Of a DNA stretch of 64,000 nt, positions 25,301-34,969 are shown in pieces. The translations under genes were made by a program, and so were the position numbers. Origin of the DNA: Proales similis. Taxonomy: Eukaryota > Rotifera > Eurotatoria > Ploima > Proalidae. Each line of letters opens with the position of its first letter. Positions within the stretch are counted from its first letter, which is position 1. Where the stretch lies: contig JAGVRJ010000014.1 of the NCBI GenBank assembly GCA_019059635.1, positions 62,001 to 126,000 on the forward strand. Reading direction: 5' to 3'. The notes below the pieces were generated by a model. The model worked only from the letters and a program-made list of their open reading frames with translations. It did not search any database and was not told where the DNA came from.

Positions 25301-28300
25301 TAGTTCGGCTGAGAAGCCCATCGATATCATCTGACTGACCAGTTCCTGATTGGGCCCGCTCGCATCGCCGGCCCGAGGTGTCTGCGTTATTTGCGAAGTA
25401 TCACTGGCACCTCTACCGCCCTGCTGATCCTTCTGCTGCTCTTGCTCGGCAATTTTCTTCTTCAGCTCGCTGTCGCCCATCAAGATTTGGCAGAGAATGT
25501 TGAGCACAGTCTCGCTGAGCGCGTAATTCTCACGAATAATGAAGCTCTTGTTCTCCCACAGGCACATCAACGCCTGGAACGATTGGTTTTGCAGTTTAAA
25601 CAAGAACTTGATCGGGTCGAAGGCGCAGACCGCGCGAACTGTGGCCGACGCATTCGAGCTGACACTTGGCTGGTTTAGGGTGTGCCGGGTCTCGAGCATG
25701 TTTTTGGTGTTGACCAGCTTTTGAATGAGCTGAAGCCAGGCCTCGATGAGCTCTATTGTGCCTTCCTGGAGGCGATCGCGATTCTGGGCGAGCAAAAGCT
25801 GCTGGAAACCGGCCACTGGCTCACTTGGCAGATTGGTCTCGTCTAGAAGACCAAGCGACCATCGAAATGCATCGAACAGATACTTGAGACCACCGAGCTC
25901 ATCGAATCGTTGCAGCATTAGATGATATGGACGCTTGTGCTCGTCAAATAAAACATTTGAGACAAAGCCGATTGCGCAAATGTAAAAAGTAAGACGAAAC
26001 TTTGGCTGTAGCTTGTCCAGATCGACAAAAGGCGCCAAAAGCTTCTCGTGCTGCTCGGTCGCCAGTCCAGCCAGACTGGTCTCGGCCACTTGACTGCCGA
26101 TGTCGACAGCAGCTTGCGTTGGTGTGCTGCTCGAAGAGTGAAGAGGAATCAAGTGCCGGCGAGTGTTGGCGTTTTTCCACGAGCCTGCGCCGAGCTTCAC
26201 AAGGAGGCCGAACAGCTCGCAGAGAGCACGTCCGGTTTTTGACGAGACGTTGAACAAGGGTCGGATCAATTTGCTGTATGAGGCGTTTTGAACTTTGGCC
26301 ATTTCTTGAGCTTCGCTGATCTCCATCTTGTCCGGATCTGTTGAAGTGGAAGCAGGCTTGAGCAGTTGCGGAGCGGGCGTTTCGGTCAAATTAAGAGCCG
26401 CCACCGACTTGAGTCGGTCCAGGTCGTTTCGATTGAAATCGAACTCAGGACTTCCTCGGCTCGAAAGTTGCAGAATCAACTGAGCCAGCAGATTGTTTGC
26501 GGTCTGGGTCAGTTCGTCTCGATTAGTGGCTCGCTGCTGTTGTTGTTGCTGTTGTAAATTCATTTGCTGAAGCTGTACCAACTGACTGAGCTGTTGTTCT
26601 TGCTGCTCTTCATTACAAAGCCAGAGAAGCATCGAGTTCTCCCAAATGAGCTTCAAGTACATCTGACGAAGCTGAGAAAGAATCTTGAGGCCGCTGGCCG
26701 AGCCCCATTTGTTGATTGTCAGATTTCTAACTTCGTTCTGGCTGACTTTTCCCATCGTGACTAGGAGCAAGCTAAGCGAGTTTATGGTCGACACCGTGTG
26801 CAACAAAGGTGTCTGCAACGGAGAACTGATCACTTCAGTGGGGCTCTCAATGCTGGCCAGCTCTTTGAGTAAGACTGAGCCTTCCTTGATCTTGACGCCG
26901 TTCAACTGGGCCAAGTAGAGCTGCTCGAATCGATCCAGAGCAGCGCTGAGCGCGGTAAATGCCTGCTCGACAACACTGGCCTCGCGGGCCAAATGCAAAA
27001 TGACTTTGCACACTTGAGTGACTGCTTGGCAGGCGCTTGAACTCGGAAAGTCGATCGGCAGATTGGGCAGAGTGAGAATGTCAATCAAGGGCACAAGGCC
27101 ACCCTGGTTGATGAACTCCTTGCAATGGTCGTCGGTTGAATTGTTGCTCAGGATGGCTTCGATGAACTTCATGATATTTGTGATGTAGTCAAGAAGAGGG
27201 ACGTTCTCGACCGCGTTCGGTTTTGCGTCTGGCGCGTCCAAACTCATGCCGGTCTCGTTCTGCGACGGAGTGCGCGAGAGTTGGCCGCCGCGCGAATTTC
27301 GCGACTGAGCCGACGACGAAGACGACGATGATGAAGATGAGAGCTTTTGACAGACGAAATTCGGGTTGCGTCCGAGCTCAATTAGTTTGTTGAGCAGTTT
27401 GATGATTGCGTTTAGAGCCTCGGTTCGAAGAGATGGCTGATGCCTCATCAACTCATCCATTGCAGAGCCAAGTTGCGACGCAGTTCCTGACGAAGAGCTG
27501 CCGCCTGCGTTCAGGTTGCCGTGTGCTTGGTCCTGATTTCTGCGTCGCCTCATGGCGGGCAGGTAGTCGGGAGAGAGCAAAACTTGGAAGAGCTTATCAA
27601 ACGGTTTGCTTTCAATGAACGCGTTCAGGCCGTTTGTGTTTAAGCAAAGCGCAGAAAAGACGGTGGGCAGTGAGCCGAGCACTTCTCGCGTGGCGGGCAC
27701 GTTCTTCTTGAGCAGCGCGTGCAGAATGACGTCGGTGAGGCCGATCTCTTGAAGCTGAGAAAGCTGAGACGGCTCCTGGAATATGAATAGCTGGACAACG
27801 TCTGTGGCCAACAAGAACAGCGACGGGCCGTAATAGTCCGCGTTGCTTATTATGTGCTTGAGGCTTGCTGGAAGAGAGGCGTCCATCATGTGGCGGATAG
27901 AGTCACCCAGATTGGGCACGTTGTTGTTTGACGAGTCGGCGATAACTTTTTTGAAAAAGTTCAAGATTGACTTAAGGAGGGCAGACCGCTGGTGATAGCA
28001 GCTAAGGCCGTTTTTGTCCGGTCGTAATTCTTCCGTGTCCATTTGGGCGGCGCGAGGGTCAATTTGGAACGGCTGCTCCTTGCGGCATTCGTTCACCTCA
28101 GACTCGAGTCGAGTTATGAACGTGTTGAGGCCGTTGTGCTGTTCGAACGAACTCATGTCAAGGTTGGTGATCAGATCTATGACTCGGACTGCTCGAGTCA
28201 CGAACATGATGTACTCTTGGGAGTTTTGATTGTGATTGACCACTTTGAGCAGAGTTTCCATAATACCGCATTTGACCAGTGCATCGCCGCCCGTGTCATA

Positions 28301-29530
28301 AGTGGCCAAATGATACAGAAACGAGAACAAAGAGGTGGCGAACTGATGTGGGAACGGCTCTTTGCTCGCGTCGATCAAATGCTCGACACACTTTCGCACC
28401 AGTGAGGGCAAAAGGCCGTGATAGCTCGCTGCTTGTGTGGTCTCGATGATTTCGTTCAGCTTGTTGGTCTTCTCAAGATGAATTATAGCCGTGAGGGTTT
28501 TCAAAGAGGCAGCTTTTATCTCCGGGAAAGCTGGCACGTGTGACTGAGAGTCCCTCACAGTGAGCACGTCGACTAGTTCTTCGATAAGACCGTCGTAAAG
28601 TAGATTGCCGGCATGTTCTTGAATAGCACCCGAGTAGACGAGAATCGAAAGGGCCTGCAGACGCGCCTGGACAAAGAGCTTGCGCTTCTCGTAGTTCGGA
28701 AACGAGTGTGCCAGACGGATGTATGTGAACAAGAGGACTCGCTTGTCCTCGCTCACGTCTGCATGCTCGGACAGAGTACGTTCCATGATTACGGCCGCAT
28801 TCTCGTGCAAAGTGTGCACCTTGTCAAGTTGAATGTACTTGGTGGTGATCACTCTGCTCACCGGTAACGACTGCGAATCAACCGGAGTGTCAACCGAGTA
28901 TTCGAAATTGATGCCACTGGCCGAGGCGGGAAAGTGCGACAGCTCAGTGTGTAGACAGCACTTGGCCAAGTCGAGTCCGTTCTCTTTGCCGCCCCAGCTC
29001 TCGGCCAGGTAGAGTAAACGCTGCAGCAATGCTTGCTTCTTGTCGTTGGCCAGTCTATTTATGAATATTGACCGCTTGCTAAATACGTACAGCAGATTGA
29101 GGACGGAGAGAATGACGTGAAAGTCTGTCGACTCGAGCAGGGTTGTAAGATGCTCGATTGAATTGTAGAGGTGACGTGAGTACGAGTGTTCGATGAGCAG
29201 AGCTGTAAATTGCAGCACTGCGAGCAAAAGGGTTTTCAGTTTGCTTTGCTCGGGCAGGTCGCAAGTGAGCTGCCAGCCGCTGGCATCCGGCGCACCTGTG
29301 CCACCCAGAGCGGAGACGCGCACGCATGCCTGCTCGAGTATGGAGTTAAACCGGTCGAGGACGTCTGCCCAGTGGTAGAGCTCGCATTTGCCAATGTTCC
29401 ATGACTTGATTGAGCAAATCTCGCTCAATAGCTCTTCGTTGTCTTTGCAATTCTTTAACTTCTCGATCAACTGTTTACAATCGTTCGGCACTTCCGACAG
29501 GTTCTTACGAAATTTTCTGTCTATTTTCAT
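16304..29530 (-). CDS. HUWE1: E3 ubiquitin-protein ligase HUWE1, intronless
   Basis: A single uninterrupted frame of 4408 codons, against 4374 residues in human HUWE1. HUWE1 is a giant HECT-type E3 ligase that ubiquitinates p53, MCL1, histones and many others. The N terminus (MKIDRKF...WNIGKCELYHWADVLDRF) and the helical DUF908/DUF913 armadillo-like region are well conserved. A UBA domain lies at about residues 1390-1430 (QMISMGFSAELAREAV). A WWE domain is at about 1630-1680 (WKWYDERQNKW). A very long Asp/Glu tract spans about 2280-2550. Three UBM repeats with the L-P core follow at about 3075-3215 (PSFLSALPDNLRREV, PEFLAALPPQIQEEL, SSFMRTLPSSLRQAI). The HECT domain covers about 4040-4408. 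The catalytic cysteine is C4375 in HTCFNQ, codon 16408-16406, 33 residues from the end as in human, and the protein ends GFGLA. The ubiquitin-interacting motif after UBA in vertebrates is not visible. The vertebrate gene has dozens of introns, so complete loss here is notable. Confidence 0.98.
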   Translation of the reverse strand: MKIDRKFRKNLSEVPNDCKQLIEKLKNCKDNEELLSEICSIKSWNIGKCELYHWADVLDRFNSILEQACVRVSALGGTGAPDASGWQLTCDLPEQSKLKTLLLAVLQFTALLIEHSYSRHLYNSIEHLTTLLESTDFHVILSVLNLLYVFSKRSIFINRLANDKKQALLQRLLYLAESWGGKENGLDLAKCCLHTELSHFPASASGINFEYSVDTPVDSQSLPVSRVITTKYIQLDKVHTLHENAAVIMERTLSEHADVSEDKRVLLFTYIRLAHSFPNYEKRKLFVQARLQALSILVYSGAIQEHAGNLLYDGLIEELVDVLTVRDSQSHVPAFPEIKAASLKTLTAIIHLEKTNKLNEIIETTQAASYHGLLPSLVRKCVEHLIDASKEPFPHQFATSLFSFLYHLATYDTGGDALVKCGIMETLLKVVNHNQNSQEYIMFVTRAVRVIDLITNLDMSSFEQHNGLNTFITRLESEVNECRKEQPFQIDPRAAQMDTEELRPDKNGLSCYHQRSALLKSILNFFKKVIADSSNNNVPNLGDSIRHMMDASLPASLKHIISNADYYGPSLFLLATDVVQLFIFQEPSQLSQLQEIGLTDVILHALLKKNVPATREVLGSLPTVFSALCLNTNGLNAFIESKPFDKLFQVLLSPDYLPAMRRRRNQDQAHGNLNAGGSSSSGTASQLGSAMDELMRHQPSLRTEALNAIIKLLNKLIELGRNPNFVCQKLSSSSSSSSSSAQSRNSRGGQLSRTPSQNETGMSLDAPDAKPNAVENVPLLDYITNIMKFIEAILSNNSTDDHCKEFINQGGLVPLIDILTLPNLPIDFPSSSACQAVTQVCKVILHLAREASVVEQAFTALSAALDRFEQLYLAQLNGVKIKEGSVLLKELASIESPTEVISSPLQTPLLHTVSTINSLSLLLVTMGKVSQNEVRNLTINKWGSASGLKILSQLRQMYLKLIWENSMLLWLCNEEQQEQQLSQLVQLQQMNLQQQQQQQRATNRDELTQTANNLLAQLILQLSSRGSPEFDFNRNDLDRLKSVAALNLTETPAPQLLKPASTSTDPDKMEISEAQEMAKVQNASYSKLIRPLFNVSSKTGRALCELFGLLVKLGAGSWKNANTRRHLIPLHSSSSTPTQAAVDIGSQVAETSLAGLATEQHEKLLAPFVDLDKLQPKFRLTFYICAIGFVSNVLFDEHKRPYHLMLQRFDELGGLKYLFDAFRWSLGLLDETNLPSEPVAGFQQLLLAQNRDRLQEGTIELIEAWLQLIQKLVNTKNMLETRHTLNQPSVSSNASATVRAVCAFDPIKFLFKLQNQSFQALMCLWENKSFIIRENYALSETVLNILCQILMGDSELKKKIAEQEQQKDQQGGRGASDTSQITQTPRAGDASGPNQELVSQMISMGFSAELAREAVLRGAPTSLEQAVEYCFAHGGRASQPEQSSSEKPDPLDRFEQLDKSVLDKFANTMISGLLQILDNVPETVYRVCDLIVVVVKKYGDKWRDDCLSCILSETCDLLQRVYGIYSEPSQSNDAMSNGYVEQKLASRLLLFSLLFEEMQLACAQLVNSSGLQQKLVTLLESVSRVPQPPGAEHATPSWLTPLFILIDLIEKAALSTRRKAAINEQFAGHRREWKWYDERQNKWINYSFTNNKQIDTAYKNGETSVKIVASRKHYVIHFNTMIQENDETLHKRPVMLTFEKSAALQSSPSAENNEQNRPSSPLPMQIVFGLDKERVPGLIDACVCLISWPVSDPECLHAILRLVLRLTRDYSNAIEFAARGGPQHILNLTQRHSFVGFASLITLIFRHICEDDNNLRLTMEKAIRLAMTGSQVNIAGLQPGGVGSKELHNVLRLLGPAICRNPDVFSDVACEVLRVAMRKEDESFLNTGSMEVLEQEVKQSLSPNSAYALRTVSAKLMPSTPMPDYARGLVLDLLGYLIKPNPKPSEDKNGSAQPLIAKSGVLRILSELVRSYAGCAKIISQHSYKNSELTQSGISCIDETNALAFLLDNFLASNQTFGDKDCPSLCRLLIVALASCNHCLETQHALVHEVKNAMSRAVALPESQDKHIRIQAFASIINTMIETCPPIQSVMPQPNAGMRPPVALNQVNNMMKIMHKRGLINDLAKIPLFLDLSGSKSIETINTLLKPLETMTKVLNISSKKREGPVYKPSETEARGRAEERREGERASQNRTGTETEAAPQAIQATQVAAEPSGSRREGERASEIVDLNLTEMEPQQTLPQDVDMIPPTRHSRERVFERVIEALNDSESDSEFDAQNRIIQIDNEGDQIHIQIGTADDEDEEDEDVDDDDDEDDDDDDEDEDLTGMTGNGPEGLNQTSEDENDFMDNGDNHELSMMENDADHNNQGTMEEESDDDDDDDDSEDDEEENVEDEEDDDNIIEDEFVEGSDGHSATESDLSDEEHQAANEQANADAQNAVTAEGVAADGGVYTTSREQRRRRRQEEDEDDEEIDDEDISDDEEDEDDENMELDEEHEIMEGAEANDDENGDEDDDDDDEDDEGDEDEDELEDDEDDDEAASEYYDAYNQMLDLINEEGGENDEDELFNHIDNMWHGNLHSVMDHHLGIGAPRNYQINILGGTGGVIMGGPSIDTPNALPPHPLSVSAVHPLLVHRADATSSTFAPAAAAPHHNLNVSISGLPTGVLGGLSNTISPLIRSMRQHIQQQQQTQQRSQRLPRLLLPSATNNPSVQQLQQALSALPALRGASLPYNMLNEIMQGTEAPSTAIAQPPPNLITAPSATSFIDLLTGQTSQGHQQPAPAIPATTSGLSAFNNQEFLVNLNSYNNDGFGENIGNGTTNLYIIRTPLARWNEECTVLDSQSMHHAILLNKPVILAALERFRNEELNAKREKRLGEEKEKKEKQQQQQQQQQQQAEQQKEQNPNGETNEPAQPPAAPSETPAPMALEISTPENATERQAMEVTEVAAHEPSETPSQTAEPVQAPMDSEPTDEPVQSDVTETTQSNEQTSTETPRPASNECRFTTPEEREAVTNYLVNFVGASCCVFTVETVDQRRIAIEALRMSEHERGSLELQAATEDESLTYPRDFVFLDGHVVEMPAGIDPSFLSALPDNLRREVVAEQLRIQGIDIRNRPLPASAQTQSAAGQPEAAASSTGAAAAAADTPAAVDINPEFLAALPPQIQEELLTQQRLEREARAAASVPATAEHDDNSSFMRTLPSSLRQAILIDMEQSQISALPEDLASEARQLQQQQREREIDLFAHRPSGRGQYLGSRFTISGRSGLSGFYNVASSLLQDSYLYGDGRMRRGWRRFQDADIIFSSNSLGGASSGLALERSRTGRQLLDHESLVCLLVLLFIDDTRLNMNKLHRVVRNLCIHSPTRAWVIKALLCILEKVSGRSENEAATGRYSKQISTSTAGSSGSSKSPASTVIPSSPSWLTMAIDGAFGSKTPVFTINKPTLKKSSSTTKSSADWSSQNGTSISINPQACPAILKQILEILSTLAKVASFNFFPRHALSKHAGHHHHHHHHGNAKASPSFWDLVVRLDQFKNKNSKSWTLALPSKEQLSEFDGDLDFNVDNSPLARLMSMLDHSVLRNTPALMDKMFTCLAFASSGIALIESMNRSMRHKGRQQQSAQQPEAENSTSAGSQAQAPSSASAPEQPAASTSEKPETSKEKEEENIIDEPVLSKQIALVVSVLKNKQCSQEGLQQAYTLLNNLSKINSATRADIIQHLLKGTRELGLAVCREIEQLIDEAVKHNEAMAAAAASAPIPPGTSSGEESMDASNSIMASYARTSAQQNLIDSYSNLVISSPKAKQSRELQLPSMSQLVEKNSNQKFFVRLIKLIISLRETIEKEARRKKAATAENGSEESEPTPLARLSTELDLELLWDKLSSCLTVLKTLSDPYAVLILQQTVEAFFYVHAVKKDDQRKKERESKEAQLAHLDTEGGPMSPPVVTATTTATSTASTIQQPSNLSALEQEQKQKEEIESIMQSIGAETSPDTRHFLEFALTHRTVLNHILRQTSNNLSEEPYSVLIDFTRTHPHILDFDVKRRHFRQELDKLKDSIRGDDLAVHVRRTHVFDDSYRELNRRSPDDWKHRFYIVFEGEEGQDAGGLLREWYMIISKEIFNPDYALFMINPGDRVTYMPNPSSHFNPNHLSYFKFIGHIIAKAIFDNKYLDCYFTRAFYKQILGVPVKYTDMESVDNEFYKNLVSILESDIENFGIDLYFSIDISEFGVTQTRDLKPNGRNIRVTNENKSEYVRLVCQEKMIGSIRQQVSAFLQGFYEIIPKSLISIFNEQELELLISGLPEIDLEDLKRNTEYHKYTSSSLQIQWFWRALKAFDKEDQAKFLQFVTGTSKVPLQGFAKLEGMNGPQKFQIHRDDRDTARLPCAHTCFNQLDLPAYENFEKLRTMLLMAIRECSTGFGLA
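20860..22720 (-). repeat. Low-complexity coding tracts in HUWE1 (poly-Asp/Glu and poly-Gln)
   Basis: From about 21880 to 22720 the minus strand is dominated by GAC, GAT, GAA and GAG codons, coding long Asp/Glu runs. Around 20860-20895 a CAG/CAA run codes about eleven glutamines. The acidic block corresponds in position to the acidic region of vertebrate HUWE1 but is unusually long. Mixed codons argue for selection on the amino acids rather than a pure microsatellite, except in the purest GAC stretches. Confidence 0.8.
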
Positions 29531-30800
29531 GTCTAAATTGAGTGAATTTCAATGAGAAAAGGGCAATTATGAGCAAAAGAATGACGGCTTTTTGGTAGGC
29601 TCACGTGTGCTTATGAACGAGCATGAAAGGGATAAGTTACGTAAGCTCGTTATATATAAAGGCCAACTTCTCCATTCGTTTGGCTTCTAATCGGCTATTT
29701 CTTGCGTGCATTCAGTGAGACAAGCTTACATATCATATGCGGTGGCTAGCCAAATTCAAAATCAATGTTTCAGTTCCCACTCTCTCTCTCCGCACAATTA
29801 GCATGCGCACTGGCTCGGATTTGCGCGTTTGCAAGTCGCAACTGCACAGGCGCGGCAAAAATTGTGTGACATTGTCGCACATTTTGTCTGCATGCTAATC
29901 TACTTGGGCATTCATAGATTCTCCAGATGTTCGTTAAATTTAATTTTGAACTGTAAAGCCATCTGAGCCGCCATAGCTGTCAAGAAGTTTTTATGACGCT
30001 CGCAACAGCTTATGATTGCGTAGAAAGGTGGTGTCTAGCATTACATTTGCACATAGACAACTGCATGCTGATGATCAAATAATGAAAAGGTAAATTAGGA
30101 GGACGCTTGCATTTGGCCTTGAGGCAAACCTAACAAGTTAAGGTAATTGAGAGTCGCACCTGAGGCAAAGTGGGGCAAGTCAATCGACTTGGGCGAAATA
30201 CTCGACAAGGCCAAGATAAGAAGAGTTGAGTTTTATTTAAATCAAACAGGCTCTGACTTTGAATCAAAAGAAAATTTAATTGAACACAATCTTTTTGTTT
30301 AAATAGAAATCGAATTGGTTCGCTATATGTACAAAAAAATAGATAGAATTAGAGATCGAAGGATAGAGAGAGAGAAAAAAAACGATAAAAAGCTCAATAG
30401 GATAGATCAAGCCATTGACACAGGCCCAATAGTGCGCCGAATTGAAAAGAACGGAAACAGCCACTCGCTGGTTGTTCAGTCACTTTGTTAAATGCTTCAA
30501 GTTTCCTTGCTCGGTGCTGAATGCCGACCAGAATGGCGTTTGTATGCGATAGCAGGTGTTGGGGCCGATTGTTGGGTGGAGTTGCGCGTCTGGCTCGTGC
30601 CGGCATGGTGGTGGGATATTCGATATATTGAGATGGGCCGAACTTCAACTTCTACGTTATTAATCGAACGAGAGCATTGAGGTGAAAAAGTTCGAAAATA
30701 AATGTTGAATAGTTGGGAAGGGAAAGAAGGGAAAGGGTGGGGCAAGAGTGAACAGAGAAAGAAAAATCGCAACTGCTCAGTTCGAACCGATTTTCCCAGG
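29531..30800. other. Intergenic region upstream of HUWE1 and downstream of G alpha o
   Basis: Both flanking genes are on the minus strand. The right part holds the G alpha o 3' UTR, with a possible minus-strand poly(A) signal (TTTATT at 30232-30237). The left part holds the HUWE1 promoter. I checked by eye for common microRNA seeds and recognised none. Open frames at 30276-30772 look spurious. Confidence 0.55.
29651..29660 (-). promoter_or_regulatory. TATA-like element upstream of HUWE1
   Basis: TATATATAAA on the plus strand reads TTTATATATA on the minus strand, about 120 bp upstream of the HUWE1 start codon. That spacing would fit a TATA box with a 5' UTR of roughly 90 nt. The element is nearly symmetric, so direction is not certain, and AT-rich runs arise by chance. 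Confidence 0.3.
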
Positions 30801-32005
30801 CTAGTAGAGGCCGCAGCCTTTTAGATTGATCGTGATTATAACGTCGGTGACAGCGTCGAATACAAACTGGACATTTTGCGTATCAGTGGCACAGGTCAAG
30901 TGGCAGTAAATCTCTTTGGCGGTAGATTTGTTTTTGGCCACGAACTGTGCTTGGATGTATTCAGCTGCCGGCTCAAACTCGTTTTGACCCCGGTACTCCG
31001 GAAAGCATATTGTGAGCGCACTGCGTTTGATTTTGTCCAAGAAGAGATCCTTCTTGTTGAGGAATAAGATAATGGACGTGTTGACGAACCATTTGTTGTT
31101 GCAGATGGAGTCAAATAGACGCAAACTCTCGTGCATGCGGTTGGTCGACTCGTCCTCGTAGAGCACTTGATCATACTCGCTGAGCGCCACGCAAAATATG
31201 ATGGCGGTCACGTCTTCAAAGCAGTGTATCCACTTTTTGCGCTCAGAACGCTGCCCGCCCACGTCAAACAGTCGGAAGTTGAGGTTTTTGAATGAGAAGT
31301 TTATCTCAACAATGCCGGTGGTTTTCACTCTCGTGCGCAGTATGTCCTGTTCGGTGGGCAAAAAGTCACTGGATCCAATCCGGTCGAGTTGATCAAGAAA
31401 ATATTGAGCCGAGTCGTTGAGCTGGTACTCGTTCGATCGCATAAAACAGGCTTGAACGTTCACATCAGCCCATAAGCGTTTCATGCATTCGAGCAGTGCA
31501 GCGTCGAACGGCTCTGTGTCTTTCATTCTCTGAATTACTTCTAGTACACGGGTCACGTCTTGTTCGCGCTCAACACGCTCGTTTTCTTCAAACTGAATGC
31601 CCAACATTCCCATTGCCCTGAGAATAGCGCCTAGCGACTGAATAGTATTGGAATAGACAACCGGTCTATATTGCACAAAGTCCTCTTTGGTGTAGCCGTC
31701 TTGGTGAATAATTTTCATTTGCTTCACAATGGTACTCTTGCCACTCTCGCCGGCACCTAAATTTAACAATTTGGATTAAGTTCAATAAAGATTCGTGAGA
31801 TTGGAGCCGCCGCTTACCAAGAAGCAAAAGCTTAACATCTTTTGCCGCCCGCTCTGCATCCTCCCGAAGTTGTTTATCCAGCCGGCGACTGTACTGCAAA
31901 ATTTGAATTTTTACTTATTAGCTTGGCTAGTCGACAAACGGCTAATTACTAAGGCTGGCTTACCTCCTGAGCGCGCTTTTCGTCGGCGCTGGAACCACAA
32001 CCCAT
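30801..32005 (-). CDS. GNAO1: Heterotrimeric G protein alpha subunit, Go class
   Basis: Three exons on the minus strand (32005..31964, 31893..31818, 31756..30801) code 357 residues, near the 354 of other Go alpha subunits; introns are 70 and 61 nt. The N terminus MGCGSS carries Gly2 for myristoylation and Cys3 for palmitoylation. The P loop is GAGESGKST, switch I is RTRVKTTGI, switch II is [12 protein letters not shown] with the catalytic glutamine, followed by NKKD and TCAT nucleotide-base motifs. The C terminus GCGLY separates Go from Gi (which ends DCGLF) and keeps the cysteine modified by pertussis toxin. Go couples seven-helix receptors to ion channels and second messengers, mainly in neurons, at the inner plasma membrane. 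Both introns are within the first 80 codons; the remaining 956 nt are one exon. It is divergent from Rho1. Confidence 0.96.
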
Positions 32006-33903
32006 GGTGGTGAGCCTTCGGAAAAACTTGTTGGTTAGAAAAGCCGTGATTGCGTTAGTTTCTGCAACGCTTCTCTCTTTCAAAATGGCCAACAAATTCC
32101 ATTCGACTGCAGCGTCTAAAAGAGTTGTTGGCCCAAGCGGCGTTGATTAGACAAGGCAAGTTCGAATAGGCCAGCAAAATAGGAAGCATATGAACGAGGT
32201 GAATGAAAAGAAGCGAAACACTGAGTGACGGACAGATGTTGCAGTTGGGATGTTGCGGGTGCTCGATATGCAGCGTTCGGGACCTAATCGACGCGAATGA
32301 TGGGGGTCGATGATGAAAGGAATTAGTCATAATGATGGCAATAATGGTGCCTATTATGTGCTGCGATAATCAGCAACGTCTGCTCCAAAAGCCTTTTGTG
32401 GGCGCATGCACACGCGGCCAAGACGCTTGCCGTTGAGATTTCTGCGTCGATATCTATTTAATTTGTTCGCCTCCCTTCGCTCACTCTCGATTTTGCTTAA
32501 CTCTTTATTGAAATAATGTGGCGCGGCAAGGCGTTCGAAACGTTGGCATCGGCTTCCTGATTCGCCCGAGCTGCAAAAAATTATGCGTACGCTAATGCTT
32601 CCAATTTCTTGGCTTTTATCAACACTGGTGCGTGATTTCCCAATTATGCTTGAACGCATCGATTTATCAGGCATAAACCTAAACGGTACGCATGAATGCG
32701 ATTCGATCGATCGCTGCTACAACCAATGCCTATAATTTGCACTCTCAACTCCGCCTCCTTCTCCTCTCCCCTTTGCCCCCCCCCCCTCTTCTCTCTCCCT
32801 TCTTCTCTCTCTCTTTCCCTGTCTCCCCCCTTACTCTTGCTGTGCGGTGCCGGTATGGCGCTGACTATATGCGTCTATTAAGCGTATGCATGCAAAGATA
32901 TTCCGATTGATCGTTCCATTTTGGCCGGATGCGCCGATATGCAGATTCATTGAATTATTTATAAGACATGCGTCACGTGATCGCAACTGCCAGATGAATG
33001 GAATATTGAAAACAGGCCAGAATAGCGACGCATAATTAAGCTAACAATATGATGAAAATTGCAACAGAAATTAAAACGGCTTGTTCGATCAATAATGTAA
33101 TTTGATTGCTGCATTTATCAGATCACGCTATCTTGGCAAATGATTGTGGCCCAGCCATACGAACACTATCATTATTTCATTCTGACGCGCCCGATTCATT
33201 ATTATTATTATGCATTTGTTCCCAATGGGCTGGGCGATGTTTTGGCACAACTAAGCCGCTGCTATTACTGTGCCTTTCTTCTCGTCTATTTATTTATTTT
33301 AGCTCACTCGTTCGCTCACTGACTGAGCCATTTTTTCCCAATAAATCCCCGAACGCGCTGTGTAATCCCTCTGGTGCCAGATGCGGCCTCGATATGCGGC
33401 TTGTTTGTGCTCATTGTTGGAGCAAACTTTTCGCCAAGAGCGCGCCCGTTTGCAACTATTTCAAACCAATAAATAACTTATTATAATCGAACCGGCTCGT
33501 CTATCCATCTTTCTGGCGCTCTATCTAACCCCGTTTTTTTCTTCTGATAGCTTGCCACCATAATCCAGTTAAGAGGCTGTTGCAGCACCCGACTACGCTT
33601 GAATAAAATCGCAGACGGTTGTGAAAGAATCCATCTATCTTTGGTTAGGCAAAACAAAACTATGATTCATGCATGATCGCGTTCATCGCGACTGTGCCTC
33701 TTAATCGCATTTTATCTGGCGTGCACATTTACCAGACCAGAGTCAGCAAAAGCAAACGCCTAAATCATTATCCCTTGCATCATCATGCTAAACACGGTGA
33801 TTGCAGCTATTTGAAGGCAGACACTTGAAGCATTCTGTTCTGTCTTTCGCCTATTGCTCTATTGAAAGCCGAATATAACCGAATCATTTCAACTTACGAC
33901 TAG
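32006..33903. other. Divergent intergenic region between G alpha o and Rho1
   Basis: About 1.9 kb with the promoters of both genes. It includes a pyrimidine-rich segment at about 32758-32840 with an 11-base C run at 32776-32786. Open frames of 60-126 codons lack domains and I treat them as chance. The sequence just before the Rho1 ATG ends TTACGACTAG, a possible 3' splice site of a 5' UTR intron. Confidence 0.55.
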
Positions 33904-34575
<672 letters not shown>

Positions 34576-34969
34576 CCGCGCTAGACAAGCGCCAGAATGT
34601 CTTCTTATTCGTTTCTTGTCGGTTCCTTAAGAGCCAACTTCTCTCTCTCTGAGCCGCGCATGTGTGTCAAGAAAAGCCTGCGACAATCAAATAGTCAGCC
34701 ACTGGGCTCATCACCCATCATCAAGTGTCGTTTCAACTCAAAATCTTAAGTATTAGCTGATTCAATCGACTCTTGCTTCTCTCAATCGGCTTGGCATTCT
34801 GTTCTCGTTTTAATTTATTATACTCTGTTTGCTCGCTTGGTTTCATTCGCTTTATTATTTCGTTTTTTTTTTATCTTTCATCGTTATACTAAAATCTGTC
34901 TCTTTCATCTCAATCTAATATTTTTAACAAATAAAATTCAAGTGTGAACACTCAGCATGGGTCGAATGT
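34576..34969. other. Shared 3' region of convergent Rho1 and FTCD
   Basis: The Rho1 poly(A) signal AATAAA is at 34930-34935, only 35 bp from the FTCD stop. Candidate minus-strand signals for FTCD (TTTATT at 34851-34856) lie on the Rho1 side of that signal. The two 3' UTRs are therefore expected to overlap in antisense. Confidence 0.55.

Noticed and set aside
29531-30800. microRNA or other small RNA gene in the HUWE1/G alpha o spacer
   Set aside because: No known seed or clear hairpin found by eye; folding software would be needed.
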